From assembly GCF_002532075.1 (NCBI RefSeq), contig NZ_LYXE01000110.1, forward strand, positions 124,001 to 188,000: a DNA stretch of 64,000 nucleotides, in the 5' to 3' direction. The position numbers and the translations under genes are program-made. The notes beneath the pieces are model-generated. The model made no database searches. It had not been told where the DNA came from and saw only the letters and a list, made by a program, of their open reading frames with translations. This DNA comes from Candidatus Chloroploca asiatica (GTDB lineage Bacteria; Chloroflexota; Chloroflexia; Chloroflexales; Chloroflexaceae). Below are positions 1 through 9,527 of the stretch, one piece after another. The stretch's first letter is position 1; every line of letters starts with the position of its first letter.

Positions 1-131
1 CCAATGCACATCTGAGCACACCGCCCGCGTATTGTGTTATTTTTTGCCTATTCACTTGGGTAGGCTGACACAGTCGCACCACTGCACGCTGCGACGCATC
101 GCTTGGCGTCACGTCGCCTGGAGAGGGTCCT

Positions 132-488
132 ATGCTCGGTTCATTTCTACCCATTCTTGTTCTCTTCCTCATCGCTGCGTTTATCGCTGTTTTTGTGATT
201 ACGGTTTCGTCGCTGCTTGGCCCGCGTAAGAGTACCCCACGCAAACTCGCACCCTATGAGTCGGGCATGGAGCCGATTGGGGCGGCGATTCGTCGTATTC
301 CGGTCAAGTTCTATGTGGTGGCAATGCTCTTTATCGTCTTCGATATCGAGGTCATCTTCTTCTATCCCTATGCGCTCGTCTTTCGCGAACTGGGGGTGCC
401 GGGGTTGATGGCGATGGGCTTCTTCTTCCTGGTGCTGGTGGTGGGCTTTGTGTATGAGTGGAAGAAAGGGGCGCTGAAATGGGATTAG
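132..488 (+). CDS. nuoA: NADH-quinone oxidoreductase subunit A
   Basis: Small membrane subunit of respiratory complex I, which takes electrons from NADH to quinone and pumps protons. The 118 residues form about three membrane helices. The loop between helices 1 and 2 carries the family pattern around [13 protein letters not shown] (residues about 36-48), followed by the [10 protein letters not shown] segment. A purine-rich site GGAGAGGG at 120-127 sets the start. It is the first gene of a 14-gene operon, and nuoB begins inside its last ten bases. The 131 bases upstream hold no gene, and I could not pick out a convincing promoter there. Confidence 0.97.
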   Translation: MLGSFLPILVLFLIAAFIAVFVITVSSLLGPRKSTPRKLAPYESGMEPIGAAIRRIPVKFYVVAMLFIVFDIEVIFFYPYALVFRELGVPGLMAMGFFFLVLVVGFVYEWKKGALKWD

Positions 489-1021
489 AAACGAAGGCTG
501 GCGATCTGGGGGTCGTGACGACTTCGCTCGAATATGTGGTCAATTGGGGTCGTACCAATGCGATGTGGCCGCTGCTCTTTGGTCTGGCCTGCTGCGCGAT
601 CGAGATGATGGGTGCGCAGAGTCCTAATTATGATATGTCACGCTTTGGCATGGAGATTAATCGGGCTTCGCCCCGTCAGGCTGATCTGATGATCGTGGCG
701 GGCCGCGTGAGCCGCAAGATGGCTCCCGTGGTGCGCCGCCTCTACGATCAGATGAGTGAGCCTAAGTGGGTGGTCGCGATGGGCGATTGCGCTTCGTGTG
801 GGGGCATTTTCAATAATTATGCGATTGTCCAGGGGGTTGATGAGATTGTGCCGGTGGATGTCTATGTGGCCGGCTGTCCCCCGCGCCCCGAGGCGCTTAT
901 TGATGGCATTATGATGCTGCACGAGAAGGTGAAGCGTGAGAAGATTAGTGGCATCAAAGAGCAGCCGCTGCGCCTCGAGCAGCCGCTGATCCAGCAGGTG
1001 GATGTGAAGAAGTATGGATAA
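479..1021 (+). CDS. nuoB: NADH-quinone oxidoreductase subunit B
   Basis: Peripheral-arm subunit that holds cluster N2, the last Fe-S centre before quinone. The four cluster ligands are visible: the tandem Cys38-Cys39 (ACCAIEMMG), Cys104 (GDCASCGG) and Cys133 (GCPPRPEA), with the same spacing as in the E. coli protein. An upstream ATG at 458 would add seven residues. I prefer the ATG at 479 because GAAAGGGG lies just before it and translation then couples to the end of nuoA. The gene overlaps nuoC by eight bases. 180 residues. Confidence 0.97.
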   Translation: MGLETKAGDLGVVTTSLEYVVNWGRTNAMWPLLFGLACCAIEMMGAQSPNYDMSRFGMEINRASPRQADLMIVAGRVSRKMAPVVRRLYDQMSEPKWVVAMGDCASCGGIFNNYAIVQGVDEIVPVDVYVAGCPPRPEALIDGIMMLHEKVKREKISGIKEQPLRLEQPLIQQVDVKKYG

Positions 1022-1532
1022 TCAGACAATTCGTGATCGGCTTCAGGCGCAGTTTCCTCAGGCGATCCTGGCCGTTAGTGAACGGTTCGGTGATCTGAGT
1101 GTGACGCTCCGCCGTGAGGATCTGCTCGCCGTTGTGACCTGGTTGCGCGATCATCCCGAGGTGCCCTACGATTTTCTTGAACACCTCTCGGGGGTTGATT
1201 ACCTTGGGCGTACGCCGCGCTTCGAGGTGGTGATCCATCTTATGAGCCTCCGCTATCTCCATCGGATCTGCCTGAAGGTCACAGCACCCGAGGATGATCC
1301 TCACGTGCCCTCACTGACGCCGCTCTATCCAACGGCCAATTATCAAGAGCGCGAGACCTGGGATCTGCTTGGCATTGTCTTTGACGGCCATCCTTCGTTG
1401 CAACGCATTCTGATGCCCGATGACTGGATCGGCCATCCGCAACGCAAGGATCATCCGCTCGGCGAAGAAGAGGTTGCGTTTACCTTTAATCAGGAACGTA
1501 TCTACGCCCAGAAGCCTTTTGCAAAAGAGTAA
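1014..1532 (+). CDS. nuoC: NADH-quinone oxidoreductase subunit C (30 kDa type)
   Basis: Hydrophilic 172-residue subunit of the complex I connecting module. It carries the complex I 30 kDa signature near residues 103-145: [16 protein letters not shown] followed by RILMPDDW and [10 protein letters not shown]. nuoC and nuoD are separate genes here, unlike the fused nuoCD of enterobacteria. The start ATG lies inside the last codons of nuoB, and nuoD follows four bases after the stop. Confidence 0.97.
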   Translation: MDNQTIRDRLQAQFPQAILAVSERFGDLSVTLRREDLLAVVTWLRDHPEVPYDFLEHLSGVDYLGRTPRFEVVIHLMSLRYLHRICLKVTAPEDDPHVPSLTPLYPTANYQERETWDLLGIVFDGHPSLQRILMPDDWIGHPQRKDHPLGEEEVAFTFNQERIYAQKPFAKE

Positions 1533-1536
1533 GTCT

Positions 1537-2769
1537 ATGACGATTCTTGAGGTTCCAACTCCTCACGATATTACCGAGCCCGCCCTCGCTGGCACCACCG
1601 AGACGATGGTGCTCAATATGGGGCCGCACCACCCGAGTACCCACGGGGTGCTGCGCTTGGTGCTTGAGCTCGACGGCGAGATTGTGATTAGCGCTGCCCC
1701 TGATGTCGGCTTCCTCCATACGGGTATCGAAAAGAATATGGAGAGCAAGACCTATCAGAAGGCGCTGGTCATGACTGACCGGATGGATTATCTTGCCCCG
1801 CTTTCGAATAATCTCTGTTATGCGCTGGCCGTTGAGAAGTTGATGCAGGTCGAGATCCCCGAACGGGTGCAGGTGATCCGGGTGTTGCTGGTCGAGTTGC
1901 AACGCATTTCGTCGCACCTGGTCTGGCTCGGGACGCACGCGCTTGACCTGGCGGCAATGAGTGTCTTTCTCTATGCGATGCGCGAGCGCGAGCAGATCCT
2001 CGATATTTTTGAACTGGTCTCGGGTGCACGGATGATGACCAGTTATATTCGGATCGGTGGGCTCGCCTATGATATCACGGCTGATTTCTTGCCAACGGTT
2101 GATGCGCTGGTTGAGGTGATGCCGAGCCGCATTGATGAGTATGAAGATCTGCTGACCGGTAATCCGATCTGGCTTGAACGGACAGTTGGCGTTGGGGCCA
2201 TTGATGGCACCTCGGCGGTTGCCTATGGGCTGACGGGTGCGAATCTGCGTGCGACTGGGGTGCCCTACGATGTGCGCAAGGCACAGCCCTATTCGGGCTA
2301 TGAGACCTATGAGTTTCAGGTGCCGATTGGCAAGAATGGCGATATCTATGACCGCTATCGCGTGCGCATGGCCGAGATGCGCCAGAGTGTGTTAATCTGT
2401 CGGCAGGCCGTTGAACGCCTGCGGGCCATCGGCCCCGGGCCGTATGTGACGCCCGACCGCAAAGTCGCCCCACCCCCCAAGAGCGAGATCACCCATAGCA
2501 TGGAGTCACTCATTCATCACTTTAAGCTCTGGACCGAGGGCTTCAAGCCGCCGGTCGGTGATGCGTATGTGAGCATCGAGAGCCCACGGGGTAGCCTGGG
2601 CTGTTATGTGGTCAGCGACGGTGGCCCCAAGCCATGGCGGGTGCATTTCCGTAGTCCTTCTCTGATCAATTTGCAGGGCCTGCACCATATGGCGAAAGGT
2701 CGCCTGGTCGCCGATCTTGTGGCCCTGATTGCCAGCCTTGACCCCGTGCTGGGTGAGGTAGATCGGTAA
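1537..2769 (+). CDS. nuoD: NADH-quinone oxidoreductase subunit D (49 kDa type)
   Basis: Hydrogenase-large-subunit relative that forms the quinone pocket with NuoB. The 410-residue protein shows MVLNMGPHHPSTHGVLR near the N-terminus (quinone-site His residues), FLHTGIEKNME, and the DRMDY segment. The C-terminus reads SLDPVLGEVDR. The open frame extends upstream to 1420, but that part is out-of-frame nuoC sequence; the ATG at 1537, four bases after the nuoC stop, fits the family N-terminus. Confidence 0.97.
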   Translation: MTILEVPTPHDITEPALAGTTETMVLNMGPHHPSTHGVLRLVLELDGEIVISAAPDVGFLHTGIEKNMESKTYQKALVMTDRMDYLAPLSNNLCYALAVEKLMQVEIPERVQVIRVLLVELQRISSHLVWLGTHALDLAAMSVFLYAMREREQILDIFELVSGARMMTSYIRIGGLAYDITADFLPTVDALVEVMPSRIDEYEDLLTGNPIWLERTVGVGAIDGTSAVAYGLTGANLRATGVPYDVRKAQPYSGYETYEFQVPIGKNGDIYDRYRVRMAEMRQSVLICRQAVERLRAIGPGPYVTPDRKVAPPPKSEITHSMESLIHHFKLWTEGFKPPVGDAYVSIESPRGSLGCYVVSDGGPKPWRVHFRSPSLINLQGLHHMAKGRLVADLVALIASLDPVLGEVDR

Positions 2770-2773
2770 GCAT

Positions 2774-3457
2774 ATGCTGCTTGAGACACATCGCGAAGCG
2801 ATTGAGACGATTGTTGGGCGTTATGCCTCGCCGCGCAGTGCGGTGCTGCCGTTGCTTTACCTGGCCCAGGATGTCTATGGGCATCTGAGCAACGCGGCGA
2901 TCCGCGAGGTGGCGGACATCCTGGCCTTGCCCGAGACGGCGGTCTTTGAGGTGGTTGGCTTCTATACGCTCTTTTATAGTCGGCCCGTTGGCACCTGGAT
3001 GCTGCAGGTCTGTGATGATGTGCCTTGTTGTTACCTGGGTGCCGAAGAGTTGATCACGGCACTTAAAGATAGTTTGCAGATCAAGGAAGAAGAGACGAGT
3101 GCCGATGGGATGTTTACCCTGCAACGGGTGAAGTGCCTCGCGGCCTGCGACCGGGCGCCCGTGCTTCAGGCGAACCTTGATTATGTCTATGATGTGACGC
3201 CAGATAAGGTCGAGGCGCTGCTCAAGGATCTGCAGAGCCGCGCCGCTGACGCGCGACGCCGCGGGGTTTCAGGACGTTTTGCCGAAGATTTTGCGGTGAC
3301 TGAGCAGGGTGCGGTCGAATTGGTCGCCCGTGATGCCCCCTATCAGTCCCGTCAGTTCGAGGTGCAAGGCCCGCCCCCGCCACCCGAGCCGCTTCCACCT
3401 CCCGAGGTTGAGTCAGGGCAAGATCGAGCCGAGACGCGACGGGGGTCGCCTCTGTAG
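2774..3457 (+). CDS. nuoE: NADH-quinone oxidoreductase subunit E (24 kDa type)
   Basis: Thioredoxin-fold subunit of the NADH-oxidising module carrying the 2Fe-2S centre N1a. The four ligands are Cys80 and Cys85 (CDDVPC) and Cys121 and Cys125 (CLAAC). The normal family fold ends near residue 160. Here about 65 further residues follow, ending in a proline-rich run (PPPPPEPLPPPEV) and a charged tail. The tail lies next to a GC-rich palindrome, so part of it may be recruited intergenic sequence. 227 residues in all. Confidence 0.95.
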   Translation: MLLETHREAIETIVGRYASPRSAVLPLLYLAQDVYGHLSNAAIREVADILALPETAVFEVVGFYTLFYSRPVGTWMLQVCDDVPCCYLGAEELITALKDSLQIKEEETSADGMFTLQRVKCLAACDRAPVLQANLDYVYDVTPDKVEALLKDLQSRAADARRRGVSGRFAEDFAVTEQGAVELVARDAPYQSRQFEVQGPPPPPEPLPPPEVESGQDRAETRRGSPL

Positions 3458-3481
3458 GGGGCATTCCCCCCCCCTCCCCAG

Positions 3482-3502
3482 CCCTCCCCCGCTGGGGGAG
3501 GG
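3482..3502. repeat. GC-rich palindrome between nuoE and nuoF
   Basis: CCCTCCCCC, then GCT, then GGGGGAGGG: a perfect 9-bp stem with a 3-base loop, set in a C-rich run starting at 3465. It sits in the only sizeable gap (92 bases) in the first half of the nuo operon. It resembles REP-type intergenic palindromes seen in many bacteria and could act as an mRNA processing or stabilising site. No U-run follows, so it is unlikely to end transcription. Confidence 0.6.
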
Positions 3503-3549
3503 AGCCGAGCGCTCAGAGAAGAGATGCGTACACTAGCAGGAACATATAT

Positions 3550-4863
3550 ATGGGATTGAGTGACTATATTATTATGCGGGAGTTGAACTTCCCCGATATT
3601 AATCGCTTTGAACGCTACTGCCAGGTTGGTGGCTGGGAGGCCTATCGTACGGCGGTGAAAGAGCAGACGCCAGCCACGATTGTGCAGATGGTGAAAGAGG
3701 CCGGGTTGCGCGGGCGCGGTGGCGCAGGCTTTCCAACTGGTATCAAGTGGAGCTTTTTGCCCAAGGATGTCTTTCCACGCTATCTGCTCTGCAATTGCGA
3801 TGAGTCTGAGCCTGGCACTTTTAATAATCATCAGATTATTGATCGTAATCCACATCAACTCATTGAAGGTGTGGCGCTCTCGGCGTATGCGATTGAGTGC
3901 CATACGGCCTATATTTATATGCGGGGCGAGTTTGCCGCTGCGGCGTTGACCCTCGAGCAGGCCATTGACGAGGCGTACCGCGCTGGTCTGCTGGGCAAGA
4001 ATATTCTCGGGACAGGCTACGACCTCGATATCTATGTGCATCGTGGGGCCGGGGCGTACATCTGTGGCGAAGAGACGGCGCTGATGGAGTCGCTCGAAGG
4101 CAAGATCGGGCAGCCGCGCCTCAAGCCTCCCTTCCCGGCGGTCGCTGGGCTCTATGGCAAGCCGACGATCATCAATAATGTGGAGACGCTGGCCAATGTG
4201 CCGCGCATTGTCGAGAAGGGTGTGGCCTGGTACCGTTCGCACGGCACCGAGAAGAGTCCGGGCACCAAATGTTTTTCGCTCTCGGGGCATGTGAATCGCC
4301 CCGGCAACTATGAACTGCCGTTTGGCGTGCCGCTGCGCGAGTTGATCGAGAGCCCCGAGTATGGTGGCGGCATGAAGGGTAGTCGGCCAATCAAGATTAT
4401 CATCCCCGGCGGCGCCTCGGCACCATGGCTGACCGCCAAACACCTGGATGTGCCGCTCGACTATGAAGGCGTGGCGGCGGCGGGTTCGATGCTTGGCTCG
4501 GGGGCAGTGATTGTGCTCAATGATACGGTCAAAGCACCCCATGTCGCCTACAAGATGGACGAATTCTTCAAGCACGAGAGTTGCGGCAAATGCACGCCGT
4601 GCCGCGAAGGTACGCACTGGCTGGTCAAGGTGCTGCATCGCCTCGCCGAAGAGGGCCACGCCGAGCCCGATGATATCCCGACGTTGCACGGCATCTATCG
4701 CCAGATGGCAGGGAATTGCTTCTGTCTGCTCGGCGAAAGCGCCGTGATGCCGATCAAATCGGCGCTTGAACTCTTCCCCGAGGAGTTTGAGGCAATTATC
4801 AAGGCGAGTAACGAACGACACCAGCGCAATGGCGCCCACGCGATCCCGTTGAGAGTGAGCTGA
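3550..4863 (+). CDS. nuoF: NADH-quinone oxidoreductase subunit F (51 kDa type)
   Basis: Catalytic NADH dehydrogenase subunit: binds NADH and FMN and carries the 4Fe-4S centre N3. Visible motifs are the nucleotide-binding GRGGAGFPTG (residues 55-64), the FMN-site CDESEPGT (83-90), GAGAYICGEETAL, and the cluster ligands SCGKCTPC near residue 345 with a fourth Cys in NCFCL near 390. AGGAA seven bases upstream supports the ATG at 3550; an internal ATG at 3574 is possible. 437 residues, normal for the family. Confidence 0.97.
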   Translation: MGLSDYIIMRELNFPDINRFERYCQVGGWEAYRTAVKEQTPATIVQMVKEAGLRGRGGAGFPTGIKWSFLPKDVFPRYLLCNCDESEPGTFNNHQIIDRNPHQLIEGVALSAYAIECHTAYIYMRGEFAAAALTLEQAIDEAYRAGLLGKNILGTGYDLDIYVHRGAGAYICGEETALMESLEGKIGQPRLKPPFPAVAGLYGKPTIINNVETLANVPRIVEKGVAWYRSHGTEKSPGTKCFSLSGHVNRPGNYELPFGVPLRELIESPEYGGGMKGSRPIKIIIPGGASAPWLTAKHLDVPLDYEGVAAAGSMLGSGAVIVLNDTVKAPHVAYKMDEFFKHESCGKCTPCREGTHWLVKVLHRLAEEGHAEPDDIPTLHGIYRQMAGNCFCLLGESAVMPIKSALELFPEEFEAIIKASNERHQRNGAHAIPLRVS

Positions 4864-4951
4864 GACTATTACGTCACCTTTGTTACCAGGTTTTGCATGT
4901 GCGCTTGAGCGGTTGTTTGCCCTGGCATAAGCTTGCTGGAAAGAGCTATCT

Positions 4952-7741
4952 ATGGCCGATGTTACGATCACAGTGAACGGTGTCACCTTTAGGGTACCTG
5001 CGGGTACGAATGTGGTTGATGCCGCACGCATAGGCGGTATTTCGATCCCGGTCTTTTGCTATCACCCGCGGATGAAGCCGGTCGGCATGTGCCGGATGTG
5101 TCTGGTGCAGGTTGGCACGCCCCGCCTCGATCCCGCGACGCGCCAGCCGATGCTGGGTGAGGATGGCCGTCCCGTGATTGCGATGATGCCCAAGTTGCAG
5201 ACCGGGTGTACGACGCCGGTCAGTGAGGGCATGGTGATCAATACGGAGAGCGATGAGGTGCAGTTTGCCCAGAAGGGTGTGCTTGAGTTTTTGCTGACCT
5301 CGCATCCACTCGATTGCCCGGTCTGCGATAAGGGCGGCGAGTGCCCGTTGCAAAACCTGACGATGGCATGGGGGCCCGGCAACAGTCGTTTTGACTACAA
5401 CGACAAGGTTCACTTCGAGAAGCCAGTGCATCTCGGCGACCTGATTCTGCTCGACCGCGAGCGCTGTATCCTCTGTGCGCGGTGTGTGCGCTTCCAGGAC
5501 GAGCTCGCCGATGATCCGGTGCTTGGCTTCGATAACCGTGGCCGCAACTGGATGATTATCTCGAAGAGCGATCCGCCGTTCGATAGCAAGTTTTCGGGCA
5601 ATACGACCGATATCTGCCCGGTTGGCGCCCTGACCAGTGCCGACTTCCGCTTTAAGGCCCGCGTCTGGGAACTCAGTTCCAAGCCGGTGGTCTGTACGCT
5701 CTGTCCCGTAGGCTGCAATCTCAGCCTCGATATGCGCTACGACCAGTTGATGCGGGTGATGCCGCGTGAGAATGGGGCGGTCAACGATATCTGGATCTGC
5801 GATAAGGGCCGCTTTGGGCATCGCTTTATCGAGCACGAGAGTCGCTTGACGACGCCGCTGATCCGCAAGGGTGGGCACCTGGTCGAAGCAAGTTGGGACG
5901 AGGCACTGGCTCTCGTCGCCGAGAAACTCGCGGCTGTGCAGAGTAGTCGTGGGGGCAGTGCGATCGCGGGCCTTGCTTCACCACGCCTGAGCAATGAGGA
6001 TCTTTACCTCTTCCAGAAACTCTTCCGTGAATATTTTGGGAGCCACAACCTTGACCATATGCCTGGCAGTGCTGCTGATGTTGATTACGACGAGCACGGG
6101 GCGTTGATGGGGGTGGGCAAGGGTACCAATTTGATGGAGATGGGAGCCGAGAGTCTGGTGCTGGTGATCGGGGCCGATCCCGAAGAAGAGGCCCCGCTCT
6201 ATGTGCTGCGCTTGCGGGCGATGCTCGAGCGCGGGGCGAAACTGGTGGTGGCAAATATGCGCCCGACCAAACTGGATCGCTCGGCGACAACCAGGCTCTA
6301 TTATCAACCAGGGAGCGAACTTGCGTTTGTGCGCGGGTTGCTGCGGGCGGTCTTTGATCGCGTTGGTCACGAGCGCTTGCACCTCAAGCATAGTGGGCTT
6401 GAGCAGTTGCGCAAGACGTTGAGTGACCTGAGCGTTGAGCAGGCCGCCGAGTTGTGTGGCGTGCCTGCCGAAACGATCCGGGCGGTAGCGCAGGCGTTGC
6501 TTGAGGCGAAACAGGGCCTCATTATGTACGGGGCCGAGGCCCGGAGCGCTGGCGCGGGGATGAGCGAGAGTCTTGGAGTGCTGGCGGCGCTGACGGGGAA
6601 AGTCGGCAAGCCAGGCAGCGGATTGATCGCGTTGCTGCCAGGAGGCAACAGTCGCGGGGCGCTTGATATGGGGGTGCGGCCCGATGCCCGCCCCGGCTAT
6701 GCCGTGCTTTCGCAGCGCGGCCTGGGGGCACGCGAAGTCTGGCCGGCGCTGCGCGAAGGGCGCGTCAAGGCGGTCTGGATCGCCGGGCTTGATCCGGCGG
6801 CACAGTTGCCAGCGGCCCGTGCGGCCCTGGAAGCGGCTGACTTTGTGGTGGTGCAGGAACTCTTCTTGACCGCAACCGCGAAACTGGCCGATGTGGTCTT
6901 GCCAGCCGCCAGCGTCGCCGAACGCGAAGGCACCTATACCAATGCCGAGCGCCGGGTGCAACGGTCGCGCCAGGCCCGCCAGGCCCACGGCGAGGCCCGC
7001 CCCGACTGGCAGATCATTCAGGGTGTCGCCCAGCACCTGAGCGAACTGAGTGTCCCTGTGGCCGTGCCGACGCAGCGTGTCGAAGAGAGTAGCCAACCCG
7101 TCGGTGGCAAAGGCAAAAGCAAAGGCCCAGGCAAGACCACGGCAGTCACCGTGGCCGAGCCGTCAACCTGGGATTACCTGACCCCCAGTGAGATCGCCGC
7201 CGAGATTGCCGAACGGGTACCAGGCTATGCCGGGATCACCTACAGTGCGCTTGCTGCCACAGGCCAGGGTGGGGACTGGGGACGCCAGACCAACGAGGCG
7301 ATCTTCTATGATGGTACCAACTACGAAAATAGCGAAGGCATCGGGATCCAACTGCCGAATCTGATCGAGGGACAAAAGACCGCGGTGAGCCTCGGCTTGC
7401 GGCCATTGAGCAAACCGGCTCACGAGCGCAGCCTGCTGTTGGTCAGCCAGAGCCTGGCCTATGATGGCGATCTGCTACTGCGCGGATCATTGCTGGAACG
7501 CCAGATCCCGCAGCCTTACGTCGCACTCAGCCAAACTGATGCGGACAAACTCAACATCAAACCGGGTGATACGGTACGGCTCGACTCGGCGGCGGGCGAA
7601 CTGACGCTCAGCGCACGCGTTGTGGACGATGTGCCCGCCGGGGTAGCGCTGATCCCGGCGAACTTGCCAAACTTCAGTGCGGCAGCCGTGCAGACCGGGC
7701 CGCGCACACGGGTCAATCTGGTGAAGGTTGTAACGGGATAG
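4952..7741 (+). CDS. nuoG: NADH-quinone oxidoreductase subunit G
   Basis: Large Fe-S subunit that conducts electrons from NuoEF toward NuoI and NuoB. Domain order: N-terminal 2Fe-2S ferredoxin (FCYHP then GMCRMC), the His-Cys3 cluster region (HPLDCPVCDKGGECPLQN), a ferredoxin-type 4Fe-4S pair (CILCARC and ICPVGALTS), then a molybdopterin-oxidoreductase-like domain opening with CTLCPVGC. A Lys/Gly-rich insert (GGKGKSKGPGKT) lies near residue 715 before the C-terminal aspartate-decarboxylase-like fold. 929 residues. GGAAAGA precedes the ATG. The 88 bases between nuoF and nuoG hold nothing I recognise. Confidence 0.96.
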   Translation: MADVTITVNGVTFRVPAGTNVVDAARIGGISIPVFCYHPRMKPVGMCRMCLVQVGTPRLDPATRQPMLGEDGRPVIAMMPKLQTGCTTPVSEGMVINTESDEVQFAQKGVLEFLLTSHPLDCPVCDKGGECPLQNLTMAWGPGNSRFDYNDKVHFEKPVHLGDLILLDRERCILCARCVRFQDELADDPVLGFDNRGRNWMIISKSDPPFDSKFSGNTTDICPVGALTSADFRFKARVWELSSKPVVCTLCPVGCNLSLDMRYDQLMRVMPRENGAVNDIWICDKGRFGHRFIEHESRLTTPLIRKGGHLVEASWDEALALVAEKLAAVQSSRGGSAIAGLASPRLSNEDLYLFQKLFREYFGSHNLDHMPGSAADVDYDEHGALMGVGKGTNLMEMGAESLVLVIGADPEEEAPLYVLRLRAMLERGAKLVVANMRPTKLDRSATTRLYYQPGSELAFVRGLLRAVFDRVGHERLHLKHSGLEQLRKTLSDLSVEQAAELCGVPAETIRAVAQALLEAKQGLIMYGAEARSAGAGMSESLGVLAALTGKVGKPGSGLIALLPGGNSRGALDMGVRPDARPGYAVLSQRGLGAREVWPALREGRVKAVWIAGLDPAAQLPAARAALEAADFVVVQELFLTATAKLADVVLPAASVAEREGTYTNAERRVQRSRQARQAHGEARPDWQIIQGVAQHLSELSVPVAVPTQRVEESSQPVGGKGKSKGPGKTTAVTVAEPSTWDYLTPSEIAAEIAERVPGYAGITYSALAATGQGGDWGRQTNEAIFYDGTNYENSEGIGIQLPNLIEGQKTAVSLGLRPLSKPAHERSLLLVSQSLAYDGDLLLRGSLLERQIPQPYVALSQTDADKLNIKPGDTVRLDSAAGELTLSARVVDDVPAGVALIPANLPNFSAAAVQTGPRTRVNLVKVVTG

Positions 7742-7749
7742 GGGTAGCT

Positions 7750-8976
7750 ATGAACTGGCTGGGCCTTTTGATCATCATTATCCAGTCTTTTGTGATCGCC
7801 CTGGCGGTCACCACGGCCTTCGCCTATTTGACCCTCTTTGAACGGCGTCTCCTGGCGCGCTTTCAGAACCGGGTGGGGCCAAATCGGGCCGGGCCGAACG
7901 GCTTTCTCCAGCCCGTCGCCGACGCGGTCAAGCTCTTTTTCAAAGAGGATATTGTGCCCTCGGCAGCCGACAAGGCGGTTTATCTGCTCGCGCCGGCAAT
8001 CGCGGTGATCCCGGCGATCATCATCTGGGCCGTGATCCCCTTTGGTTGTCTGAATATTGACTGGAACTACCAGGCCTGCTTTGCCGAGTCGTCGAGTGGG
8101 GTCAATAATATTCTGCAGATTGCCGACATCAATGTGGGCGTGCTCTATCTGCTCGCCATCACCAGCATCGGGGTCTATGGCATTACGCTGGCAGGCTGGG
8201 CAAGCAATAACAAATACTCGATGATGGGCGGCATTCGGTCGACGGCGCAGTTGATTAGCTACGAACTCGCGCTCGGCACGGCCGTGCTGGCGGTGGTGAT
8301 GACCTTCAGCACACTCAGCACGCACGAACTGGTCTATCATCAAGGGGTGCTCTGGGGCATCGTGCCGCAATTCCTCGCCTTTGTAATCTTTATGATTGCC
8401 TCGACCGCCGAGGTGGTGCGTGCGCCGTTTGACCTGGTCGAAGCCGAACAGGAACTGGTCGGTGGCTACAATACCGAATATGGCTCGATGAAATTCGCGC
8501 TCTTCTTTATGACCGAATACATCAAACTGATTGCGGTCAGCGCGATGGCCGTCACCTTCTTTTTTGGTGGCTGGCGCTTTCCGGGGCTCGAAATGCTCGG
8601 GGCAGGGATGGAAGAACTGGCGGGGCCAGTGGTCGCCAGCATTGCAGTCGGCCTGGCCTCACTCGGGTCGTTCCTGTTGAAACTCGTTGGCTTTCTTTTT
8701 CTCTCGGTCTGGATTCGGGCCTCGTGGCCGCGTATTCGCTACGACCGCCTGATGGATCTGGGGTGGAAGTGGCTGCTTCCGCTCGGACTGATCAATCTTG
8801 CAGCGACGGCCGTGGCCTTTGTGCTCATTGAGAGCTTTGTGCTGGCGTCGTTTATGCTGCTCGCCTTTAGCCTGCTCAGCCTCGCTATTGCGGCAGGCAT
8901 CAATCGTGTGCCCAAACCGATTGACAATGTCACCTATGTGAGTGATGTACGCAGTCGGGCCGAGACAGGTCAGTAG
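7750..8976 (+). CDS. nuoH: NADH-quinone oxidoreductase subunit H
   Basis: Membrane subunit that joins the quinone chamber to the proton-pumping arm. About eight to nine helices are evident. Family signatures include FERRLLARFQNRVGPNRAGP near residue 32 and EVVRAPFDLVEAEQELVGGY near residue 218, the acidic loop facing quinone. At 408 residues it is longer than the E. coli protein (325); the extra length is mainly a hydrophobic C-terminal region (about residues 330-390). It follows nuoG by eight bases. Confidence 0.97.
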   Translation: MNWLGLLIIIIQSFVIALAVTTAFAYLTLFERRLLARFQNRVGPNRAGPNGFLQPVADAVKLFFKEDIVPSAADKAVYLLAPAIAVIPAIIIWAVIPFGCLNIDWNYQACFAESSSGVNNILQIADINVGVLYLLAITSIGVYGITLAGWASNNKYSMMGGIRSTAQLISYELALGTAVLAVVMTFSTLSTHELVYHQGVLWGIVPQFLAFVIFMIASTAEVVRAPFDLVEAEQELVGGYNTEYGSMKFALFFMTEYIKLIAVSAMAVTFFFGGWRFPGLEMLGAGMEELAGPVVASIAVGLASLGSFLLKLVGFLFLSVWIRASWPRIRYDRLMDLGWKWLLPLGLINLAATAVAFVLIESFVLASFMLLAFSLLSLAIAAGINRVPKPIDNVTYVSDVRSRAETGQ

Positions 8977-9019
8977 CAGCAACAACGCCCCGATGCGGGC
9001 GAGCGATAAGGAGTAGTTG

Positions 9020-9517
9020 ATGATCGGACAATTGTTGAAGGGGTTGCGCACAACCTTTGGCTATATCTTCACGCAGCCGGTGACCGTTCAGTACCCCGAG
9101 GTCAAGCGCCCGGTACGTGAGCGGTTTCGTGGGCGGCACGAGCTCAAGCGGTTTGCCGATGGCAAAGAGCGCTGCATTGGCTGTTCGCTCTGCGCGGCGG
9201 CGTGCCCGGCTGATGCGATCCTGGTCGTACCCGCCGAGAATACGCCCGATCATCAGGTCTCGTACGGTGAACGCTATGCCGCTACCTACGAGATCAATAT
9301 GCTGCGCTGCATCTTCTGTGGCTATTGCGAAGATGCCTGCCCAACCAATGCGATTGTGCTTGAGCATCAGTACGAGCTTTCGTTCTATGATCGGCGCGAC
9401 TCGATCTATACCAAAGAGATGCTGCTGGTTCCCGAGGATCAAGGCCACGGCGATGCGCCACCCATTCTGACTCAGCTCGAGCGCCGCCCAAGCCCACCAG
9501 CACAGATCGACCTGTAG
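9020..9517 (+). CDS. nuoI: NADH-quinone oxidoreductase subunit I (ferredoxin type)
   Basis: Carries the two 4Fe-4S centres N6a and N6b between NuoG and NuoB. Both CxxCxxCxxxCP motifs are present: Cys52, 55, 58, 62 and Cys97, 100, 103, 107. A TTG at 9017 is in frame, but the ATG at 9020 is better placed behind AAGGAG (9008-9013). 165 residues. Confidence 0.97.
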   Translation: MIGQLLKGLRTTFGYIFTQPVTVQYPEVKRPVRERFRGRHELKRFADGKERCIGCSLCAAACPADAILVVPAENTPDHQVSYGERYAATYEINMLRCIFCGYCEDACPTNAIVLEHQYELSFYDRRDSIYTKEMLLVPEDQGHGDAPPILTQLERRPSPPAQIDL

Positions 9518-9527
9518 GGGAGTGACC

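Noticed and set aside
1420-1536. N-terminal extension of NuoD from the upstream start
   Set aside because: The extra 39 residues are out-of-frame nuoC sequence; the ATG at 1537 matches the family N-terminus.
3352-5031. Long - strand frame of 559 codons opposite nuoE, nuoF and nuoG
   Set aside because: The translation shows no family features and lies opposite three clear complex I genes; it is a by-product of GC-rich codon use.
5978-7096. Long - strand frame of 372 codons opposite nuoG
   Set aside because: Antisense to an unmistakable NuoG domain and without ribosome site or recognisable motifs.
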